A stretch of DNA of 64,000 nt from the NCBI GenBank assembly GCA_916610825.1, contig OU744447.1, positions 13,313,751 to 13,377,750 of the forward strand. Reading direction: 5' to 3'. The notes beneath the pieces were generated by a model. The model was not told the DNA's origin, ran no database searches, and saw only the letters and a list, made by a program, of their open reading frames with translations. Both the position numbers and the translations under genes were made by a program. Shown here in pieces: positions 24,201 through 33,200 of this stretch; position 1 is the first letter of the stretch; every line of letters begins with the position of its first letter. This DNA is from Haliclystus octoradiatus. Lineage: Eukaryota; Cnidaria; Staurozoa; Stauromedusae; Haliclystidae.

Positions 24201-27200
24201 GCTATGAATAAAAAGAAATTGTGAACTGATGTTATGTTTTCTTTATCCTGATAAGATCTATTTATTTCTCTCTCACGGCATACGTAAGTATTTAGATATT
24301 CATTACAGCCAAACCTATTTTAACGGCCACCTCTATACAGCGTCCACTTGTCTATAGTGATCACCCTTGAAATATCTAAGATAGTATTTTCTATTGAGAT
24401 AGCTCTGTATATAAAGACCACCGGCATATAGTGGTCAACTTATCTACTTCTCATAGCTGGTTGATTGTTATATCTATAGATTTCACTGTTCACTTGCATT
24501 AAAACTCGGATGTTGTTTTAGAAATAATATATCTGAAATGGATGATCATAAACCATCCACTGCAGTGCATCCGCATTATAAAAGAAATCGCAGAAAGTCG
24601 ATTTTAATTAATTACATTCAAGGTAAACTAAATATAATTTGCCTGTATAGTTAAGTAATTAGACAAAGTTTAAATGGAGAATGCACTAAAGAAGGAGAAT
24701 TGCGTCGCTTTTTATTTTAATCAAAACATTTTCACAAGTATACGACGTTCAATAGCATGCATGAACTCAAAATTGAAATAAAAAAATTAGAATATTGAGG
24801 TAAACACCACTAATGGATTTAGAGTTGACGATAAAGTTATGATTGGTAAGCCTAATAGCTCGTGGTAAGGATTTTTTTTTTTTTTACAAGAGGGCCAGTT
24901 ACATGATGGTGTCAGTCATAGCCGATGATAAAGGTTTTGATATATTGACCAACTTCTATAATCTCAAAAATAAGCTTGATTTAATCAGATTGATAGTTCA
25001 TACCTTCGACTAGCATCGTAACATCAATAGTTTTCATTTCACTAACACCCATTTTACCAACACTACGAACAGTCATTCTATAAGTTCGACCAGTGATGCC
25101 AGGAATTTTGAAATTGTATTCACTGTTGGCACCTACATAATTTTGCGTTGTGTTGACTATGACTTTACCATCGTAGACGTCAATCACACAAAACTACAAA
25201 ATAAAATCCTTCAATAGATTAGATGGAATTCAAAATTAATTCAACTCGAAGAAAGCAAACATATTTATAATGAGGCGCTAATTTGAAAATTCTTTCTGAA
25301 TGGTTCACCCTACTCAAAAGATAGATATTAATTCTTGCCCCAGATTAATCTGTACAAGTGAAATAGATAATCAAAATAAACCTAAAATCTACTTTTCTAT
25401 TACGTATAATCTATAAATAATATTCTCTTATTAAATGGCGAGAAACTGTGCATGATGAGCTTGTTATTAGCATAGTCAATTGGTTTGCTCCAATAGGATT
25501 GATCGGATAACTTTAATATGATTGACTATAATGGTTGTTAAGAGGCGGAGGAAACTTGTTTAAATCTCCTTATGCAAAATAATGTATAAACATGGCAGCA
25601 TAATTCTATAAGTTTGCTATCAAAATAATAATTAATCAGATCATTATCGTAGTAAACGCTGCTCTCTGCTAATAAGTAAATTGTATCATAATAAGCTCTA
25701 AGCTAATTTTGTAGAAATTGAATATTAAGCAGGCAATATATGATAAATTTAAAATCACATCAACGGATTCCCTTACAATAAAATGAACAATTAGAGCATT
25801 GGGGATGCTAGGCGCCTTCCATGTGACCGAAGCAGAAGTAGGACCATCACTCTTTGCAGTCAGGTCAGATGGTGGATTGGGAACTAGGAAAAAAGAAAAA
25901 CAATTTTTATTACAGTTGATCTTATCGATGATTAGCAAGAGAAGATAAGTCATGCAATTACGGCCATAACTTTATGATTTCAGTAAATATTTAAACTAGC
26001 ATATTGCAAGACAAAGTACAACATATATCCATATAATAAGATAACGTCAATAACGTCGTAGAAACCATCTCTTGATCTAGCTTCGAATATTTATAAATTG
26101 ATTGTAACTGTGTAGCCCCGAGTGTAGCCCTTAAAAAATATGTTTCTGCGTTTCTGCTATTTTGTTCTAAAGCATTTTTAATTTTCGACTTAGTTATCCT
26201 TCATATGTTTTCATTTTAAAATTCACGTTCATTTTCCCAGTATCATTTAAGACAATACTGTCGGTGTCAACTCGTGTACGTAAGTGGGAACTTAACTTTA
26301 TTCCTTGCGTTTTCTAATTATTTTGAATTACTTTAAAAATGTATATGATACCTCTATATGTGTATAGTGCACTGTGTTTACCATATGCGTGATAAATTAG
26401 CTGATCTGATTTTATGAATAATGAAAATGTGGAACGTCATCTGTTCTTTTCCTCGTAAATAATACTAATACTGTATCCGGAAATTCTCAAGTCACATTGA
26501 GTGATAAGGCCATAAAGCCAACTTTAGGGTCTTTTAGATCGGAATACCAATGAATAAAATTACAAATCAATGCTATAAGTTGATATTTGCAACATTATTA
26601 ATGCATATTTAATGAGACTCACTTCCGTCTGTTGTTGTACAAGTGACCTTCTCCGATCTGAATTCTTTTTGATGCTTTAAAACTACTTCGACCCACAGAG
26701 AGTAAGAGGACAAAGGTTCTAATAAACAAAACAATACAAAATACATGAACTATGTGCTATCTATATAAACTTGCTATATACGTTATAGCGTCAATCCTAT
26801 TTTAAATGAGTTGATCCTCTCAGTGTGGCTGTTTGCAATTGATTTCCTATATGGATATGAGACATATGGATAATAACATTTTTTGACCCCTTAGAACATC
26901 CAATTTTATTCTAGAAATCATATTTTTAAAATGTGCTACTTTATAAGACCATATATCGACATATAACTGTATATCTTGACCTATAAAATAGAGTTTCCAA
27001 AATCGTTTGTTCATCCATCAGTTTGTCATTTTTCAACCAAATATTTTGTACATAGCATTATCAGAGCCGCTGATATTTGAACTAGGTTATCGGATAGCTT
27101 TCTTTTGCGGCTCCTGACCGCAACCTAGCAAAAACAAAGGTCTACCCTCATTCAATTTCCAAAGCAACGGCATGCATCATTGATCATGCACACAAGACTG

Positions 27201-30200
27201 AAAAAATATCTGCTCAATTTAGTTTTAGCTCAAGGTAATTTTACTCTGCTCAAAGTAGCCCAGCAATGCGAGAACCTTATTGCTAGTTACTTATAAGGTG
27301 ATATGGGGGATCGAGTTGTATATATAGTAAGCCTGCTTTATTGCATTATGTAATATTACATATACTCATGATTACATAATTATTTTCGTTTTCATAAGCT
27401 TACCTAAGCCAGAGACACAGGTGGAAGTTACTGATTTCGATGACGGCTGCGTGTTGATGAGTTTTGCACCTGCTTTTTGATAAAGAACTGATAAAGCGGT
27501 GACTGCATTAAAATGATCTTCAGGCATTTTCCAATAGATACAAATTGAAGAGGCATTAGAGCGGCAATCACGGTAGATATTTAATGTTGCTACAAAAAGG
27601 AAAGAATTAAACTTATTATAAGTGATTTACGGAATGTATGCTTCATCATCATCATTCGTCATCATTTATTCATAAATTTTTAAGTTACATACTTTTTATT
27701 AAGGACTGATTAATTACTAAAATATCATACAGGGTAAATCGAACGGGAAACAGACATTTATACAGCGTTTTGAAACAGACATATAGGTAACAGAACAATA
27801 AATAAGTGTCGTAGCGTCCTGTAATATTCGACCGCATGCAATTTGACCGGCTAAACAGGGAAGTTGTAAGTAGGGAGCAATTTCAACATGCTAAGCTGAG
27901 CTGTCTGTAAGAGGGACTTAAGAATAATAATTAACCAATACCAGTTAATAATGATGACATACCTACAACAGAAGTGTATACAGCTGCTGCATCCTTTTCA
28001 GAAATTGCTTCATCCCATATCGCTAGTTCATCAAAATCAGCATCAATGAGATATTTCTCATGCCCAATTCTCAGCATATTCAATTCTTTAGGTGATTTGG
28101 TAGTAGAAGCAGCAGTATCCCGCTTTGATCGACCAGTGTTGTTATTGGCTTTCACTAGCTGCTGTCCATCAAGATAAACAGCAACCATTCTGTCTCCATT
28201 CCATGTGATCAGATGATGAACCCACTTCTGTGGTGGGGCAGGGTAAGCCATATTTACACTGAATGTTTTCATTTTAAAATTCACGTTCATTTTCCCAACT
28301 CGATCTCTTGAAATAACAAATCCTTCAGCACTTCCAATTACATCTTTATTACCTACAAAATACTGTCTCACACCTGGCCCATTTCTAAATCGTAACCAAA
28401 ACGAGATTGTCAGCCCAGCAGAGCATTTCTCTGAATCTCCACAACAGTCTACAAACCGTCCTAAATTTAAGCTAGCGCCAGTGCCTTGTAACGTTAGAAA
28501 GTTATTTCTAGACCTCAAGCCATTACTCTGTAACTTAGCACCAATTCCTCCAACAGTACTTTGAACTCCCGTTACAGAATCAGCTACCAAGAATAGCTCA
28601 CTTGCCAAATCAAAACTCCATTTGTGAGCTAAGCGAGTTTGAACTAATGAGAAAAACAATTAATGCATTGTGAATTTCGATACTAATGTATAAATTAGAT
28701 ATCAAACAGATATACCTAAAACAGATGTGTAATCATTTGCGCTCTCTTTTCATATATGACAAATATAAGTGAAATAGAAAATTCAATTCAGTGCCCGGGG
28801 GAGGGGACTTAGATATTTTTTGGATGAGTTCTGCCATCTTTAGAAAACAGGGACGACTGTAAAATTTCACAGCAAGCGAGGATTGAGAAGTTACAGTTTC
28901 GTGTATTTAAATTGAAATTGACACGGTAAAATGTAACAATAATCTGGAAAAGGCACCCCTTAAAAAGAGTACGTCCCCGGATAAACGATGTGTCGAAGAC
29001 CTTCCCCCTGGTATTCGTTGTTTGTTAATTTACTTCTTAAGAAGCTTATTAATAAGATAGTTTATCATGCAAATAACCCATGCAATCATTTGGAGCATAA
29101 GTAGAAGCGTGACTTCATTATTTTTTTATCTCATAATGCTTCAATATTATTACATCAACATCAAGCATGATGGTAACAGCTTGGTCGGTCATCCTTCATT
29201 CATAGCAGATTATATCACTTTCATAAAAATTCATGGTCAGAAACTATTAAGTGCTAAGAGCTATATAAAATGTAAATGTTATGTAAATTATAGTTTGATA
29301 TATATAGTTCTAGAGGGAAACAGTGTATATATACATATATCATTGAGATTGTATGTGTGAATCTGAGAGAGTCAAGGAACATATGATAGCAGATGACATT
29401 ATGAAAGTTTATGTAACATCACAAGAGAATATAAACGTGGATTTTGTTTTAGTTTGAAACAGTACAAAATGTTAGAACAAAACTTAGAAAGAAATTTGGG
29501 CTAACCCGAATTCCTAATCACTCTAAATGTCAATGGCTACATATTTTGATTTATAGCACGTTGTGACATGGATGTGATACCGAACTTATCCGACTGCTGT
29601 CCTTGTGACATCTCGACATGGCCCTTGTGAACGGACCCATCCCCGAAATTGATCTTATGAACGGACCCATCCCGACATCGATCTTATGAGCGGACCCAGC
29701 CCAACTTTGATCCTATGAACGAACCCATCCTGACATGCCCCCTAGATATGATATCGACATTAAGGCCCAAATGTTTCTTGCCAGATGTCTGTGATCACAA
29801 TGAAGCAGTTTAAGCACTTTAAATTCTTCAACATTTCTTGTGAAATTTAAGAATATGATCTTACTGTTTTTGTAGAAAGTCTCAGCAGAGGAAATACAGC
29901 TCAAAGCAACAATCACTAGAAATAAAACAAGATCAGAATAAAATTAAAAGATTTGAATAAAGATGTCAAAGATAGGGAATTAAATATTCAGATAATAGAT
30001 TATGCATAAGGACTATTAGCTGTAAGACTGTATCCATATGCGAAGAACAATTAAAATATCAATACAGTAACGGTCACTACATGCAGTACTGTATAAATAA
30101 TCAGACGTGGGAAAATTTCTACCAGATTAGAGATCATTATTTATCTGTCTTTAGTACCGTTATAATTAAATCAGGATGTAGAAAAACATTTTAATTATAG

Positions 30201-33200
30201 TATACTGTATAGGATATCGGATAATCACACAGCAACATCGTTCCTAACTAAATAAAGTGTACACGTTAGACTCAAGTTGAAGTCAGCAGCCTCATTGTCA
30301 AAATGAGTGGAAAAGTCTAAGAGAATTTGTGCCCACCATAAGAAAATGTTTTATTCGTGTTTTGAGCAAAAATGTGTTCGTTTTAAGAAAATATTGTTTT
30401 GCTTTAAACACAATCATTTTCGGTAAATAGATGTTGAATTTGTTGCTATATTTCATATATCTCATTTCTCATATATGATCACTTGACAGTCTACGGTCTG
30501 AGCCTACGCGTTTGTATTAAGAGCTATACAGCATAAGAGTTATATTACTATGGTACACGTCAATGTGAAGACAGGCAGGCAATGTTATCGAGTTTAGGGA
30601 ATCTAACACACAGCCACAAATATTCAGATGGTCAGAAAATGAGAAAATGAGTTTGGACATTCAACAGCTAAAAACTACCAAAGAGCTAAATGAATATTGA
30701 ATTTAAATTTAAACTTTAAAATTGAACAATCCCAAATTATCCAGAGTGCTAAAAAGTCCTTGTATTTCACGATATATTATGAGTCTATATTATCTGATGA
30801 GTAAAGTAGGAGATGTATAGTTATTTTGATAGGGCGGTGAAATCGGTGTAAATAAAGTCGGTGAAGTTTATGTCTCTCGTGGATTCAAGCTGCTGGCTAG
30901 CAATCAGCGTGGGCTTCAAAAGCGTTTAAAGTATTTGATAAGAACTGAATGAGGCAATTCCCAAATGACAACACAACCAAAGATTTTCACACGGCTACAA
31001 GGCAATCAGGAAACTTTTAGAAAATCAACGTTTTTAAACAATCACTTATAGAAATTCAATATTTTGTTGGCGGCACTTTTTCAATTCAGAGACAAGACGT
31101 CAAAGTCACATAAGTAAACGTTTAAAGAGACAATAAATAAAATTTAGCATTGGAAATAATAAGAAAAATTCATCTTTCGATAATTGACAAATTAAACAAA
31201 AGGGATAACAGTAGGAAATTGCATGTGTCAGCATGTGGATTGCATTATAAAAGTTTTGCTGAGTAGTTTAACCAAAGCACCAAAGTAAGACAAAATAAGC
31301 AAATGGGAAGGAAATTTATATTCAGCTATAACAATGACAATTTACTATACTAAAGTGTTTGACTTTAAATGTTGCAATTCCCCTGTTTCTCTAGCCTGCT
31401 CGCAGACTCACTGTCAAATGTAATCTTGGTAAACAGTAGACTGATTAAGAGTAGTTCTACTGTTTACCAAATTTATATTTTGACAGCAGCAGAAAATCTT
31501 GGCGTCGAATCACAGCCCTTGCAGGACAATAGTTTTTACACCTTTCCACGCCCGGTGCTGATTCAGCAAAGGCAAGCTTTTGACCTTGAGTTAGCTGACT
31601 CTACTGTTTACCAAATTTACATTTTGACAGTGAGTCTGCGAGCAGGCTACTGTTTCTCACATTGAGAAATGACTAAGAAAACGGCGTTAAGGCTGGACCA
31701 CACACATTACCTACATACTGAAGCCAGATTCTGAAAATACCATCAGTTCTATATTTGAAAACTTTTAAAAAGCATAAATTTGTCCATTGTGGACTAAAAG
31801 TTGAAAAGTGAATGCTATTTCTCAAGCCACAAATGGATGAATGTGACCTGTAGTGGATCAGTGCATGACGCACACGCACGATATTCGAATACTGACCGCA
31901 GAAATCGCCGGCCCCGAAATACAAAATTGCATGAATAACTGAGTTCTATCGAGGATGAAAAATTAAAACTAGAGCTTTATGACTTGAGTATAAGATTAGC
32001 AACTTCTATAAAATGATATACATGCGTTTTGACACTGCTGGCACTCCATTATAACCTCAAAAACCAATCCTCCGTTTTATTTGGAATGAGTGTATATTGC
32101 TCTGTCTGGTTAAAAATGTCATGCCTTTAAGACGACGAACTTTATTGAATTCTACCATACAAACTATATATTAAGCTGCTATATTGATCAAGTTCGTTCA
32201 ATCACTTTACTACAATTACGTATTAAATAAATCCGACTTATTGAATGGTTTAAAACTTCAACCTGTCCTCAGTAATACATTTCCAGATGATTAATTCGCA
32301 AAATTCATTTTCCGTGAATTTGAACCAATTATGGCTTCTTTTCCGCTTTTGCAGAAGCCATAATTATATAATGAAGTAGGACATATAGGCCTTACTTAAT
32401 AGAGGGTTTAAGTGAAAAGTGAAAACATAACGCGCTTGGGAAAACTATCATTGGCATGACATCACATTAAATATGGGATCTGGCAGCAAAATCTCAGTTA
32501 ATTTTGAAGTATAAGTGCAACTTGTTCTTTACAGCTTAATAGACAGTAAATATATCTTACAATAAATGAAAAGGGAATTAAGACATATGATTAGGCTAAT
32601 TGAAATGAGATTGTGAAAATGTATACAAACATATTTGAACTGATAGCACTACAATTAATCCGAACCTTTGTAAAAGATAATCCGCATAATTAGCTATAGA
32701 ATTGAGGGTTTCAAAAATATGAAATATAGAATTAGTATAAAGCATAACAGAGTTAAACATTTCTTTAAACTTAGAAAGCAGCGGTACCCGCCCGCAGAGA
32801 GTAGCTAATTAAGATTCAGATAATGTAGCTCATAGAAAAAAAAAGGAAACTATTTCATTGTAATAAGAAAGAAAATAGAACTGTTGGGTATTTTCAGAAC
32901 ACAAACACATGAACATTCGTTATTGTATAGAAAATATTTGCGAAGACGCGGGTTAAGAATTATTTTGAATTTGAGCATGATTTGAGCAAAACAAATGTAC
33001 AATGTATACAATAAATATATAACGATAATGTTTATGTTTATGTTTATGAAAATGCAAAAAAATAATAAAGTGTAGTGTATAGATAGATACTTGGATATGG
33101 CGGGTGAAGAACAAAATTGATTATATTGTGAAAATTTTGAAAAATCGTCAATTCTGAATAGTGAACAAAATAATGAGCTCATTGAAATATTGATAAGATG

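Noticed and set aside
29713..29916. 67-codon minus-strand protein beginning M-I-V-A-L-S
   Set aside because: Only its first 17 codons are real, as exon 2 of the GPCR signal peptide. The rest is intron after GTAAGA.
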